DNA of 64,000 nucleotides from Curvibacter sp. (GCA_020248905.1 JADCGR010000016.1:25964-89963); one strand, 5' to 3'. Positions 1 through 9,872 are shown, counted from the stretch's first letter. Notes: generated from the letters alone by a model not told the origin. Numbers and translations: made by a program.

Positions 1-210
1 AACGCGCTGATGCAGCTCAAGGCCTTCGACGAGGCGTTGGGTCTCACGGGGCTGATCGTCACCAAGCTCGACGGCACGGCCAAAGGCGGAGTGCTGGCGG
101 CCATTGCGCGCGAGAAGCCGGTGCCCGTGTATTTCATCGGCGTGGGCGAGCAGCTCGACGATTTGGAGACCTTCCGCGCGCGCGAGTTCGCGCAAGCCCT
201 GCTGGACTGA
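1..210 (+). CDS. ftsY: Signal recognition particle receptor FtsY, C-terminal fragment (5' end outside window)
   Basis: Open 5' frame; NALMQLKAFDEALGLTGLIVTKLDGTAKGGVLAAIA...PVYFIGVGEQLDDLETF is the FtsY NG-domain C-terminus. Confidence 0.95.
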   Translation, partial: NALMQLKAFDEALGLTGLIVTKLDGTAKGGVLAAIAREKPVPVYFIGVGEQLDDLETFRAREFAQALLD

Positions 211-243
211 GACCTCCGGCCATCATGACGCTCTCGCGGTCTG

Positions 244-314
244 CGTTCGCCCTGAGCTTGTCGAAGGGCCCTTCGTCACTGCCGAAGACAGGCTTGGACA
301 GGCTAAGCCAGAAC
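244..314. repeat. Imperfect inverted intergenic repeat (GTTCGCCCTGAGCTTGTCGAAGG ... CTTGGACAGGCTAAGCCAGAAC)
   Basis: Arms are imperfect reverse complements; antisense translation gives the familiar LSLSKP/FDKLRAN signature of a widespread proteobacterial intergenic repeat. Confidence 0.75.
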
Positions 315-324
315 GGAGGGGGCA

Positions 325-1095
325 ATGAATCCGAGCCCTCCTCCATCGCCTGCCATGCCTGACATGCTGCTCGTCCTGCTGATCGGCGCGGCGCTCGGTG
401 GCCTGGTGCAAGGCCTGTCAGGCTCCAATTTCGGCGTGACCTCCACCTCGGTCTGGGCCTGGTTTCTGGCGCCGCAGCTGGTAGCACCGCTGGCCCTGGC
501 GGGCTCGCTCGCGGGGCAGCTGCTGGGCGCGCTCACACTTCGCCGTCGCTGGCACTGGCGGCGCTTTGTGCCCTTTCTGGCCGGTGGGCTGCTGGGCTTG
601 CCACTGGGCGTGCTGCTGTTGCCGCTGCTGGACATGGCGCTTTTCAAGATCGTACTGGGCAGCTCGCTGGTGCTGGCCTGCCCCGCCCTGCTGCTCGCTG
701 GCGAGCTGCCGCCCATCCGCTGGGGCGGGCGCCTGGCCGATGCGCTGGCAGGGGCTGCGGGCGGCATTCTGGGCGGCCTGGGTGGCTATACCGGCGTGAT
801 CCCCACGTTGTGGACGACGCTGCGCGATCTGCCGCGTGACGAGCAGCGCGCCATCATCCAGAACTTCAACCTGGGCATCCAGCTGGTGGCAATGGCGGCT
901 TACCTTGTGCAAGGCTACGTCTCGCTGGCGCTGCTCCCCCAGCTGGCGGTGGTGCTTCCGGTCGCCCTGTTGTGCTCCTGGCTGGGCACCCGACTGTACC
1001 TGGGTCTTAGCCAGCACCGCTTCCGGCAGCTGTTGCTGTTGCTGCTGACCGGCTCGGGCGCGGCGATGCTGGTCTCGGGGCTCGTGCGGGTCTGA
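325..1095 (+). CDS. TauE/SafE family sulfite exporter-like membrane protein
   Basis: Hydrophobic multi-TM protein with GLVQGLSGSNFG and GGILGGLGGYTGVIPTLW, TauE/SafE-like repeats. Confidence 0.85.
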   Translation: MNPSPPPSPAMPDMLLVLLIGAALGGLVQGLSGSNFGVTSTSVWAWFLAPQLVAPLALAGSLAGQLLGALTLRRRWHWRRFVPFLAGGLLGLPLGVLLLPLLDMALFKIVLGSSLVLACPALLLAGELPPIRWGGRLADALAGAAGGILGGLGGYTGVIPTLWTTLRDLPRDEQRAIIQNFNLGIQLVAMAAYLVQGYVSLALLPQLAVVLPVALLCSWLGTRLYLGLSQHRFRQLLLLLLTGSGAAMLVSGLVRV

Positions 1096-1411
1096 ACGCC
1101 TGCGACATTCTTCGGGGTCCCGCCCGGGCAAGCCTGCGGTCAGGATTGCCCTCCGGCGTCGGCCCGCAGAGAATGGAACTCCAAGGCCCATGAGCGGCCC
1201 GAGGGCCTTCCATGTTGAAGCACATTACCGACCGCCTTGGTCGTAAACTTACGGCCGACCGGATGTCTTGGCAGCCGACGCTGACCGGCCTGCTCCCGCC
1301 AGCGGCGTGACGCTAGCCGACACGGCGATGGCCCGGGCCTTACCCTGACTTGAGCACCCCCGGCTGCAGGCGCAGAATGAACTCTTTTTCTTTCATACGA
1401 GCCCAACCATC

Positions 1412-3688
1412 GTGACCCCCCCTGCGCAAGACAGCGCCCTCAACGAGCTTGCCCACAGCCCTGCCTCCTGGCAGCCGACGCTGACCTTCCTGCGATACGC
1501 CATCGTCACCATCCTGACGGGAGCGACTTTATACGGGGCGATCATCCTTATTTTCCTGCCCGACCAGCCCACACGCGCGATCGGGCCCGGGCTCATCGCG
1601 ATGGTTGCGCTGCTGTCGGCCTATCTGCTGCGTCAAGGGCGGTCTCACGAGGCCATTCTTCTTCTGGCGGGTGGCATCTGGCTTGCGATGATGGTGGCCT
1701 CGGTGGTGTTTGGCGGCGTCCGTTCCACGATCTACTACGCGTATCCGCTGGTGATCTTCGTGCTGGGCTGGATGGTCAGCTCGCGCGCGGCCATCGTGGC
1801 CGCCGTCCTGACCTCCGTATTGACGATTGTGCTGGTCATCGCCGACGCCGCCGACTGGCTGTTCGCAGAACCCGGCGGGCCGCTGGCGCTTTACGCATTT
1901 GTCCAGATCGTTGTCTACATCCTGACCGCTGCCATGGTCACCTACCTCGTACGGGCCTACCGGCGCCAGCTTGAGGAACTGCGCCAGACGGAGCTGAAGT
2001 TCCGCACGGCCTTTGCATCCAGCCCGGTGGCGGCATCGATCGCGACGCTGGCCGAGGGCCGTCTGATTGACGTCAATGACAACTTCGAGCGCGATTTCGG
2101 CTGGAGCAAGAGGGAGCTTTTGAGCCGAACGGCGATGGACGTGGGCCTGTGGCTTGAAGCGCGGCACCGCACGGAGTGGGCCGAGACACTGATCCGCCAC
2201 GGCCGCGCGTTGAACTACGAGACCGTCTGGCGCCACCGCAACGGTAATCTGCGCAACGTCAGCCTCTCGAGCGAGATCATCCAGCTTAACGGCGTGTCCT
2301 GCATTCTGGCGTACGCCACGGACGTCACCGAACGCAAGGCGGCCGAGCAGCAGATCCACCGCCTGGCCTTCTACGACCCGCTGACCGGCCTGCCCAACCG
2401 CCGACTGCTGATGGACCGTCTGGGCCATGCCATGGTGGCCTGCATCCGCCACCGTCATTTGAGTGCGCTGCTCTTCCTCGACCTCGACAACTTCAAGGCG
2501 CTCAACGACACCCACGGCCACGACAAGGGCGACCTGCTGCTGCAGCAGGTGGGCGCAAGGCTAGTCAGCTGCGTGCGCGAGGATGACACGGTCTCGCGTC
2601 TGGGCGGCGACGAGTTTGTCGTGATGCTGGAGGGACTCAGCGGCAACACCGAGGATGCCGCCGCCCAGGCCGAGACCGTGGCGCGCAAGATCATGGCGGC
2701 GCTCAACCAGTCCTACGACATCCAGCCGCTGCGCGTCCACAGCTCGCCCAGCGTTGGCATCACCCTCTTTGGCGCGGAGCACGAAAACCCGGAGGAGCCG
2801 ATCAAGCGCGCGGACCTGGCGATGTATCAGGCCAAGGGCGCTGGGCGCAACACCAGCCGCTTCTTTGATCCGCGCATGCAGGCCATGATGCACGAGCGCT
2901 CCGAGCTGGAGCGCGACCTGCGCCTGGCGCTGCAGCGGCGCGAATTGGTCCTGTACTACCAGCTGCAGGTTCAGCGCAGCGGTCGCGTCACCGGGGTGGA
3001 GGCGCTGCTGCGCTGGCCCCATGCGCAGCGCGGGCTGGTGCCGCCCGGCACTTTTATCCCGCTGGCTGAAGAAACGGGGCTGATCGTGCCGCTGGGCGTG
3101 GAGGTGCTGGAGCAGGCCTGTCGCCAGCTGGCGCTGTGGAGCCAGCGCCCGGAGATGGCGCATCTGACGGTGTCGGTCAACGTAAGCCCGCGGCAGTTCC
3201 AGCGTGAGGAGTTCGTGGCCGAGGTCCTGGCCGTGCTGCAGCGCACGGGCGCGTCGGCACAGCGCCTCAAGCTGGAGATCACAGAAAGCCTGCTGATCGA
3301 CCATGTGGATGACGTGATCACCAAGATGGAGGTGCTCAAAGCGCAGGGCGTGGGTTTTGCGCTTGATGACTTTGGCACAGGCTACTCATCGCTGAGCTAC
3401 CTCAAACGCCTGCCGCTGGACCAGCTCAAGATCGACCAGGGATTTGTGCGCGACCTCCTCATCGACCCCGACGACGCAGCCATCGCGCGCATGGTGATCG
3501 TGCTGGGCCAGAGCCTGGGGCTGGAGGTGCTGGCCGAGGGCGTGGAGACCCTTGAGCAGCAGCAGGTCCTGCAGTTTCAAGGCTGCCAGGCTTATCAGGG
3601 CTATCTTTACAGCCGGCCGCTGCCGCTCGCGCAGTTCGAGGAGTTGGCCCAGCAGCCGGGCTGGCCCTTTGTGCAGCCGGCCGCCTGA
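1412..3688 (+). CDS. Membrane PAS-GGDEF-EAL bifunctional diguanylate cyclase/phosphodiesterase
   Basis: GTG start; N-terminal TMs, DPLTGLPNRRLLMDRL, RLGGDEFVV (GGDEF), EALLRWPH (EAL-type), DDFGTGYSSLSYLKRLPLDQLKIDQGFV. Confidence 0.95.
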   Translation: MTPPAQDSALNELAHSPASWQPTLTFLRYAIVTILTGATLYGAIILIFLPDQPTRAIGPGLIAMVALLSAYLLRQGRSHEAILLLAGGIWLAMMVASVVFGGVRSTIYYAYPLVIFVLGWMVSSRAAIVAAVLTSVLTIVLVIADAADWLFAEPGGPLALYAFVQIVVYILTAAMVTYLVRAYRRQLEELRQTELKFRTAFASSPVAASIATLAEGRLIDVNDNFERDFGWSKRELLSRTAMDVGLWLEARHRTEWAETLIRHGRALNYETVWRHRNGNLRNVSLSSEIIQLNGVSCILAYATDVTERKAAEQQIHRLAFYDPLTGLPNRRLLMDRLGHAMVACIRHRHLSALLFLDLDNFKALNDTHGHDKGDLLLQQVGARLVSCVREDDTVSRLGGDEFVVMLEGLSGNTEDAAAQAETVARKIMAALNQSYDIQPLRVHSSPSVGITLFGAEHENPEEPIKRADLAMYQAKGAGRNTSRFFDPRMQAMMHERSELERDLRLALQRRELVLYYQLQVQRSGRVTGVEALLRWPHAQRGLVPPGTFIPLAEETGLIVPLGVEVLEQACRQLALWSQRPEMAHLTVSVNVSPRQFQREEFVAEVLAVLQRTGASAQRLKLEITESLLIDHVDDVITKMEVLKAQGVGFALDDFGTGYSSLSYLKRLPLDQLKIDQGFVRDLLIDPDDAAIARMVIVLGQSLGLEVLAEGVETLEQQQVLQFQGCQAYQGYLYSRPLPLAQFEELAQQPGWPFVQPAA

Positions 3689-3694
3689 GCGCTG

Positions 3695-4762
3695 TCAGCG
3701 CAGCACCAGGCGGCCGGGCGCCTCGCCCGTGACCTCGCCAATCTCGGTGGCGGCGTCGAAGCCATGGCGGCGAAAGATGTCCAGCACTTGCGGCACGCGG
3801 TCCGGCGCGCAGCTCACCAGCAAGCCGCCGCTGGTCTGCGGGTCGCTGAGCAGCGCCTGATCCACCGCCGCAAAGCCGGGTGGCAGCGTCACGTTGGCGC
3901 CGTAGCCCGCCCAGTTGCGGCCCGAGGCACCGGTCACCATGCCCTGCGCGGCCAGCTCGCGCACGCCAGCAAGCAGCGGCACGCGCGCCCAGGCTATGTG
4001 CACCGTGCATTGTGCGCCGCGCGCCAGCTCCAGCGCATGTCCCGCCAGGCCAAAGCCCGTCACGTCGGTGAGCGCGTGCACACCATCCAGCGCCCCCAGC
4101 TCCGGGCCCGGCGTGTTGAGCTTGGTCGTGGTGGCCATCATCTGCGCATAGCCGGCGGCATCGAGCCGATCTTTCTTGAGCGCGGCCGAGAGCACGCCCA
4201 CGCCCAGCGGCTTGCCCAGCACTAGACGGTCACCCAGGCGGGTATCGGCATTGCGCTTGACGCGCCGGGGGTGCACCAGACCCAGCGCGACGAGGCCGTA
4301 GATGGGTTCGACCGAATCAATCGTGTGGCCACCGGCAACCGGAATGCCTGCGGCCTGGCACACCGCCTGACCCCCGGCCAGGATCTTGCCGATGGTGTCA
4401 GTGGAGAGCACGTTGACCGGCATGCCCACCAGCGCCAGCGCCAGGATGGGCTTGCCGCCCATGGCGTAGACGTCGGAGATCGCATTGGTCGCGGCGATGC
4501 GGCCGAAGTCATAAGCATCGTCCACGATGGGCATGAAGAAATCGGTGGTGGCCACCAGGGCCTGCTCGTCGTTGAGCCGGTAGACGGCCGCGTCGTCAGC
4601 GGTCTCGATGCCCACCAGCAGCTCGGGCGGCACGGGCAGCCCGCTGCTGCTGCGCAGAATCTCCGACAGCAGGCCGGGCGCGATCTTGCAGCCGCAGCCC
4701 CCGCCATGCGAGAGCGAGGTCAGGCGGGGTTCGGTGGCAGGCGGAGGAGTCTGGGCGTTCAT
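3695..4762 (-). CDS. selD: Selenide, water dikinase (Cys form)
   Basis: LSHGGGCGCKIAP, TTDFFMPIVDDAYDFGRIAATNAISDVYAMGG; start chosen at MNAQTPPP. Confidence 0.93.
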   Translation of the reverse strand: MNAQTPPPATEPRLTSLSHGGGCGCKIAPGLLSEILRSSSGLPVPPELLVGIETADDAAVYRLNDEQALVATTDFFMPIVDDAYDFGRIAATNAISDVYAMGGKPILALALVGMPVNVLSTDTIGKILAGGQAVCQAAGIPVAGGHTIDSVEPIYGLVALGLVHPRRVKRNADTRLGDRLVLGKPLGVGVLSAALKKDRLDAAGYAQMMATTTKLNTPGPELGALDGVHALTDVTGFGLAGHALELARGAQCTVHIAWARVPLLAGVRELAAQGMVTGASGRNWAGYGANVTLPPGFAAVDQALLSDPQTSGGLLVSCAPDRVPQVLDIFRRHGFDAATEIGEVTGEAPGRLVLR

Positions 4763-4885
4763 GGCAGCGGCAGGGCGGGCAGGAGGCTGCATTGTGCCGC
4801 GTCCGGGCGCGCAGCCCCTGTGCAGCGGCGCGTATGCTCAGATGAAAAAAGCGCCGACAATCGGATCTCTTTACGGAGACAAGAC

Positions 4886-5851
4886 ATGCAACGCCGTACC
4901 CTGCTGGGGGCCAGCCCGCTGCTCCTTCTTCCAAGCCTGCTGCACGCGCAGAGCTATCCCAACAAACCCATACGCTACATCGTGCCGGTCTCGGCCGGCG
5001 GCGGCAGCGACATGGTGGGCCGAACGGTCACCGAGCGCTGGGGCAAGGTGCTCAACCAGAGCTTCGTGGTTGAAAACCAGGGCGGCGGTGGCGGCGTGAT
5101 CGCCTGCCAGAACGCCGCCAAGGCCGCGCCCGACGGCTACACCCTGCTGCAGGGCTATGTGGCCACGCACGGCACCAGCCCCGCCACGCGCAAGCTGCCC
5201 TACGATGCCGTGAAGGACTTCACACCCGTGGGCATGATCGGCGGCACGCCCAATGTGCTGGTGGTCAATGCCGCGCTGCCCGTCACCACGGTCAAGGGCT
5301 TTGTGGACTACCTGCGCGCCAACACGGGCAAGCTCAGCTACGGCTCGGCCGGCGCGGGCTCGCTCACGCACCTGACCATGGAGCTGTTCAAGCTGCAGGT
5401 CAACTCCTTCATGGTCCACATCCCCTACCGCGGCATTGCCCCGGCCTTCACTGATTTGATGGGTGGCCAGACCCAGGCCATGTTCCCCGGCCTGGCGGCG
5501 GCCATGCCGCACATCCGCTCGGGCCGCGTGCGCGCGCTGGCCGTGACGGGCCCGCAACGCCATCCCCAGCTCAAGGACACCCCCACGCTCGACGAGCTCG
5601 GCTACAAGGGCTTTGACGCCATGCAGTGGTACGGCGTGGTGGGCCCCGCCAACCTGCCCGCCCCCATCGTGAAGCAGCTCAACGAAACACTCAACGCCGT
5701 GCTCAACGCGCCGGACCTGCGCGAGAAGCTCTCGGTGGAAGCCGTAGAACCCATGCCCATGACCGCGCAGAAGTTTGGCGACTACATCCGCGAAGACATC
5801 GCCCGCTGGACGCGGCTGGCGAAGGAACGCGGCATCCAGCTCGACAGCTGA
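4886..5851 (+). CDS. Tripartite tricarboxylate transporter (Bug family) substrate-binding protein
   Basis: Signal peptide MQRRTLLGASPLLLLPSLLHAQ then YPNKPIRYIVPVSAGGGSDMVGR, Bug signature. Confidence 0.92.
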   Translation: MQRRTLLGASPLLLLPSLLHAQSYPNKPIRYIVPVSAGGGSDMVGRTVTERWGKVLNQSFVVENQGGGGGVIACQNAAKAAPDGYTLLQGYVATHGTSPATRKLPYDAVKDFTPVGMIGGTPNVLVVNAALPVTTVKGFVDYLRANTGKLSYGSAGAGSLTHLTMELFKLQVNSFMVHIPYRGIAPAFTDLMGGQTQAMFPGLAAAMPHIRSGRVRALAVTGPQRHPQLKDTPTLDELGYKGFDAMQWYGVVGPANLPAPIVKQLNETLNAVLNAPDLREKLSVEAVEPMPMTAQKFGDYIREDIARWTRLAKERGIQLDS

Positions 5852-5920
5852 GGCACCCCTCCCCTTGTGCGACCCGCGCTCCAGGTCGCATTTTTCTGAC
5901 TGCAACTTCAAGAACTCTCC

Positions 5921-7291
5921 ATGGCCCGCAACACCCCGGTCCCCGCCGACCACAATGCCCCGCCCGTCACCCAGACCCTGGCCCGTTTTGTGGCCACCCA
6001 TCCCTCACGCGGCTGGCGCGACGCGGTGGAGCATGAAGCCCATCGTACTTTCCTGAACTGGCTGGGCTGTGCCGTGGGCGCGGCGCATCATGAATCGGCC
6101 AACGCTGCGATGGCTGCGGTGCAGCTGCTGCAGCCGGCGCCCCAGGCCAGCGTGCTGGGCCGGACCGAGAAGGTCGACATGGCCAGCGCTGCGCTCATCA
6201 ACGGCATCACCTCGCACACCTTCGACTTCGATGACACCCACCTCAAGACCATCATCCACCCGGCTGGCCCGGTGGCCTCGGCCGTGCTGGCGCTGGCCGA
6301 ACACAAAGGGCTGTCGGGTCGCAACGTGGTCGACGCGCTGGTGCTGGGCATTGACGTGTCCTGCCGCGTGGGCAACACCATGTACCCCGAGCATTACGAC
6401 CGCGGCTGGCACATCACTGGCTCCACGGGTACGCTCGGTGCCGCTGCCGGCTGCGCCCGCCTGCTGGGCCTGAACGAACAGCAGACGGCCATGGCGCTGG
6501 GCATTGCGGCCTCCCAGCCCGTGGGCATGCGCGAACAGTTCGGCACCATGACCAAGCCCTTCCACCCCGGGGGTGCAGCACGTGCCGGCCTGATGTCAGC
6601 GCTGTTGGCCAGCCAGGGATTCACGGCCAGCCCCAGGGCGCTGGAGGCGCCGCGCGGCATGATCCAGACGGTCTCCACCAAGTACGCATGGAACGAAATC
6701 ACCGACGCGCTGGGCCAGCGCTTGGAGATCTCTTTCAACAGCTACAAGCCCTTTGCCTGCGGCATCGTGATCCACCCCAGCATCGACGCCTGCGCCCAGC
6801 TGCGTGCCCAGGGCGTCCAGCCTGAGGAGATCGAGCGCATCGACCTCAAGGTCCACTCGCTGGTGCTTGAGCTCACGGGCAAGAAGGAACCGGCCGATGG
6901 CCTGCAGGGTAAGTTCAGCGTCTACCACGGCTGCGCCTGCGGCCTGATGTTCGGCAAGGCCGGCGAAGAGCAGTACGCGGATGACATCGTCACCCGCCCC
7001 GACATGGTGGCCCTGCGCCGCAAGGTGGTGGCGGTGGTGGACGACAGTATCGACGAAGCCAGCGTGGACGTCACCGCCGTGCTCAAGGACGGCCGCCAGG
7101 TGCATGTGTTCGTGAAGCACGCCATCGGCTCGCTGGAAAACCCCATGACCGACGCCATGCTGGAGCGCAAGTTCCACGACCTGTGCGATCCGGTGATCGG
7201 CAAGGGCAAGGCCGATGCGCTCATCGCGGCCTGCTGGAAGCTCGCGAGCACGAGAGACGTGCGCGCGCTGACGGCCCTGGCGCGGCCGTGA
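5921..7291 (+). CDS. MmgE/PrpD family protein
   Basis: FLNWLGCAVGAAHHESANAAM, GITSHTFDFDDTHLKTIIHPAGPVASAVLALAE motif set. Confidence 0.92.
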   Translation: MARNTPVPADHNAPPVTQTLARFVATHPSRGWRDAVEHEAHRTFLNWLGCAVGAAHHESANAAMAAVQLLQPAPQASVLGRTEKVDMASAALINGITSHTFDFDDTHLKTIIHPAGPVASAVLALAEHKGLSGRNVVDALVLGIDVSCRVGNTMYPEHYDRGWHITGSTGTLGAAAGCARLLGLNEQQTAMALGIAASQPVGMREQFGTMTKPFHPGGAARAGLMSALLASQGFTASPRALEAPRGMIQTVSTKYAWNEITDALGQRLEISFNSYKPFACGIVIHPSIDACAQLRAQGVQPEEIERIDLKVHSLVLELTGKKEPADGLQGKFSVYHGCACGLMFGKAGEEQYADDIVTRPDMVALRRKVVAVVDDSIDEASVDVTAVLKDGRQVHVFVKHAIGSLENPMTDAMLERKFHDLCDPVIGKGKADALIAACWKLASTRDVRALTALARP

Positions 7292-7359
7292 AGCCATCAG
7301 GCCGTGAAGCCCTGCGGCCCAGCGCGCCACGCACCACCGACAAGCCCTAAACTCAGGGC

Positions 7360-8190
7360 ATGACCTGGCACGCCTCGCTGCAACTCGACTACAGCCGCCA
7401 TGAGGCGCGCAGCGTGGCGCACTACGTGCACGAGGGCCCGCTGCGCATCCTGCAAAGCCTCTACCCCGAGGGCGACGCGATCTGCCACAACGTGATCGTG
7501 CATCCGCCGGGCGGCCTGGTGGGCGGCGACACCTTGTACATCCGCCTCACGGTGGGTGCCGGCGCACATGGCTTGGTGACCACGCCGGGTGCCACGCGCT
7601 TTTACCGCAGCACCGGCGAAACGGCCCGCCAGCTGCTGCAAGCCCGCCTGGCCGAGCGCGCGCGCCTTGAATGGCTGCCGCTGGAGGCCCTGGCCTACAA
7701 CGCCTGCCTCGCGCAGAACCGCGCCGTGTTCGAACTCGCGCCCGGCGCCGAACTGCTGGGCTGGGATGTGACGGCGCTGGGTCTGCCCGCAGCCAAGCAG
7801 CCCTACCTCAGCGGCAGCTTTGCCCAGCATCTGGAAGTGCCCGGCGTCTGGCTGGAGCAGGGGCGCATCGACGCGAAAGATGCGCGGCTGATGGACGGGC
7901 CGCTGGGCCTGGCCGGGCGGCGCTGCCTGGGCACGCTGTTCTTCGTGGCGGGCACGCCCATCGAGCGCACCCGTCGCGAGGCCGCACTGGAGTGCGTGCG
8001 CGAACTGATCGATACTCACGCGCTGCGCGACACCGCAGGCGCCACCAGCCCGCATCCACAGGTCATTGTGGTGCGCGTGCTGGCACCGCTGGTCGAGCCA
8101 GCCATGGGCCTGCTGCGGCAGCTGCGCGCCGCATGGCGCCAGCAGCTCTGGCAGCTTGAGCCAGTGTCGCCACGCATCTGGGCGATGTAG
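7360..8190 (+). CDS. ureD: Urease accessory protein UreD
   Basis: LYPEGDAICHNVIVHPPGGLVGGDTLYIRLTVGAGAHGLVTTPGATRFYRS is the UreD/UreH signature. Confidence 0.95.
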   Translation: MTWHASLQLDYSRHEARSVAHYVHEGPLRILQSLYPEGDAICHNVIVHPPGGLVGGDTLYIRLTVGAGAHGLVTTPGATRFYRSTGETARQLLQARLAERARLEWLPLEALAYNACLAQNRAVFELAPGAELLGWDVTALGLPAAKQPYLSGSFAQHLEVPGVWLEQGRIDAKDARLMDGPLGLAGRRCLGTLFFVAGTPIERTRREAALECVRELIDTHALRDTAGATSPHPQVIVVRVLAPLVEPAMGLLRQLRAAWRQQLWQLEPVSPRIWAM

Positions 8191-8200
8191 GAGCACCCCC

Positions 8201-8881
8201 ATGAATACACCCCAGGCCCTCGTGATCCAGCGCGGCGAAGCGCCCGCGCAACTCATCCTTCTGTTCCATGGCGTGGGCAGCAACGCGCAGTCGATGGTAG
8301 CCCTGGGGCAGGCCTACGCGCGCGCCTTCCCGCAGGCCCGTGTGGTGGCCATCGATGCGCCGTACGCCTCGGGGCTGGCGCCCGAGGGGCGCCAGTGGTT
8401 CTCCGTGGCGGGTGTGAGCGACGAGAACCGCCCGCAGCGGGTTGCCGCAGCCCTGCCGGCCTTTGAGTACGCCGTGCGCCACTGGCAGCAGCAAAGCGGG
8501 GTGGACGCAGCGGGCACGGCACTGCTGGGTTTTTCGCAGGGCGCCATCATGGCGCTGGAGTCCACGCTGCGCTCCGAGCCGGTGGCCGCGCGCGTGATTG
8601 CCATCGCCGGGCGCTACGCGCGCCTGCCCGAGCAGCCCCTGCACGAGGGCAGCACCGTACATTTGCTGCACGGCAAGGCGGACACGGTCATGCCCTACAG
8701 CCACGCGATCGAGGCCGCGCTGCGCCTCAAGAGCCTGGGCGCGGACTTCACCGCTGACGTGCTGCCCTTCATTGGCCACGAACTGCACGCCGACCTGATG
8801 GAAATGGCCGTGGAAAAACTGCAGCAGCACATTCCGGCCCGTCTCTGGCTGCAGCCCGGCGAGGGCGAGGTCACGAACTGA
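8201..8881 (+). CDS. ypfH: Phospholipase/carboxylesterase family esterase (YpfH-like)
   Basis: LILLFHGVGSNAQSM, GFSQGAIMAL nucleophile elbow, C-terminal HELHADL. Confidence 0.85.
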   Translation: MNTPQALVIQRGEAPAQLILLFHGVGSNAQSMVALGQAYARAFPQARVVAIDAPYASGLAPEGRQWFSVAGVSDENRPQRVAAALPAFEYAVRHWQQQSGVDAAGTALLGFSQGAIMALESTLRSEPVAARVIAIAGRYARLPEQPLHEGSTVHLLHGKADTVMPYSHAIEAALRLKSLGADFTADVLPFIGHELHADLMEMAVEKLQQHIPARLWLQPGEGEVTN

Positions 8882-8904
8882 ATGTGACCACTCAAGGACA
8901 CGCC

Positions 8905-9687
8905 ATGCACCTTGTGCCCCCGCTCTTTGTCTCGCACGGCTCGCCGATGTTCGCGGTGGACGCCGGCAGCACCGGCCCGGCCCTGCACGCCTGGGCCCGG
9001 GCGCATGCACGGCCGCAGGCCATCGTGGCCATGTCGCCGCACTGGATGGCGCGCCAGCCTACGGTGATGAGCACGCCCGCGCCGCCGACCTGGCACGACT
9101 TCGGCGGCTTTCCGCCCGAGCTCTACACGCTGCAGTACCCCGCCCCGGGCGAGCCCGCACTGGCGCAGGATGTGCTGGGCCTGCTGCAGGCCGCAGACAT
9201 CGCCGCCATCGAGGACAGCCGCCGCCCGCTGGACCATGGCACCTGGGTGCCGCTGATGCATCTCTACCCCAAGGCTGACATTCCAGTGGTGCAGCTTGCG
9301 CTACCCGCCACGGCCGGCCCGGCCGAGGTGTACGCGCTGGGCCGCGCGCTGCGCCCGCTGGCCGCCCAAGGCGTGCTGCTGCTGGGCTCGGGCAGCATGA
9401 CGCACAACCTGGGCGAGTTCTTCGGCGGCCAGACCGAGCCTGCGCCCTATGTGGAGGAATTCAGCCGCTGGGTGGAAAGCCGTGTTGCGCAGGGCGAGCT
9501 TGCCGCGCTGCTGGACTACCGTGCGCAGGCACCACACGCGGCGCGCGCCCACCCCAGCGAAGACCACTTCCTGCCCATGTTCTTCACGCTGGGCGCAGGC
9601 AGCGAAGGCGCACGCGCGAAATACATCAGCCGCGAGGTGCGCTACGGCATCCTGGCCATGGATGCGTTTGCGCTTGAGGCCGCCTGA
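8905..9687 (+). CDS. ygiD: 4,5-DOPA dioxygenase extradiol family (DODA-type, YgiD-like)
   Basis: LFVSHGSPMFAVD, MSPHWMARQPTVMS, FGGFPPELYTLQYPAPG, GSGSMTHNLGEF. Confidence 0.9.
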   Translation: MHLVPPLFVSHGSPMFAVDAGSTGPALHAWARAHARPQAIVAMSPHWMARQPTVMSTPAPPTWHDFGGFPPELYTLQYPAPGEPALAQDVLGLLQAADIAAIEDSRRPLDHGTWVPLMHLYPKADIPVVQLALPATAGPAEVYALGRALRPLAAQGVLLLGSGSMTHNLGEFFGGQTEPAPYVEEFSRWVESRVAQGELAALLDYRAQAPHAARAHPSEDHFLPMFFTLGAGSEGARAKYISREVRYGILAMDAFALEAA

Positions 9688-9699
9688 GGGCGCGCGGGC

Positions 9700-9840
9700 T
9701 CAGCCCAACACCCGGTACAGGCCATAGGCGGAGAGTGCCGCAGTGAGCACGAGCATCAGGGTCTTGAGCAGGCGGGAGGGCACCAGCAGGCCGATGGTAC
9801 TGGCGATCAGGATGGCGGCGAGGATGTACGTCGTCTTCAT
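9700..9840 (-). CDS. Small hydrophobic (about 46 aa) putative membrane protein
   Basis: Below the ORF-track cutoff; translation MKTTYILAAILIASTIGLLVPSRLLKTLMLVLTAALSAYGLYRVLG with two candidate TM segments. Confidence 0.5.
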   Translation of the reverse strand: MKTTYILAAILIASTIGLLVPSRLLKTLMLVLTAALSAYGLYRVLG

Positions 9841-9872
9841 GCCGCGATGTTAAGTCACGGCGGGTCCTGTCC

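Noticed and set aside
4271-4885. Long N-terminal extension of the Bug-family SBP ORF
   Set aside because: The signal peptide MQRRTLLGASPLLLLPSLLHAQ at 4886 marks the true start; upstream part is antisense to selD
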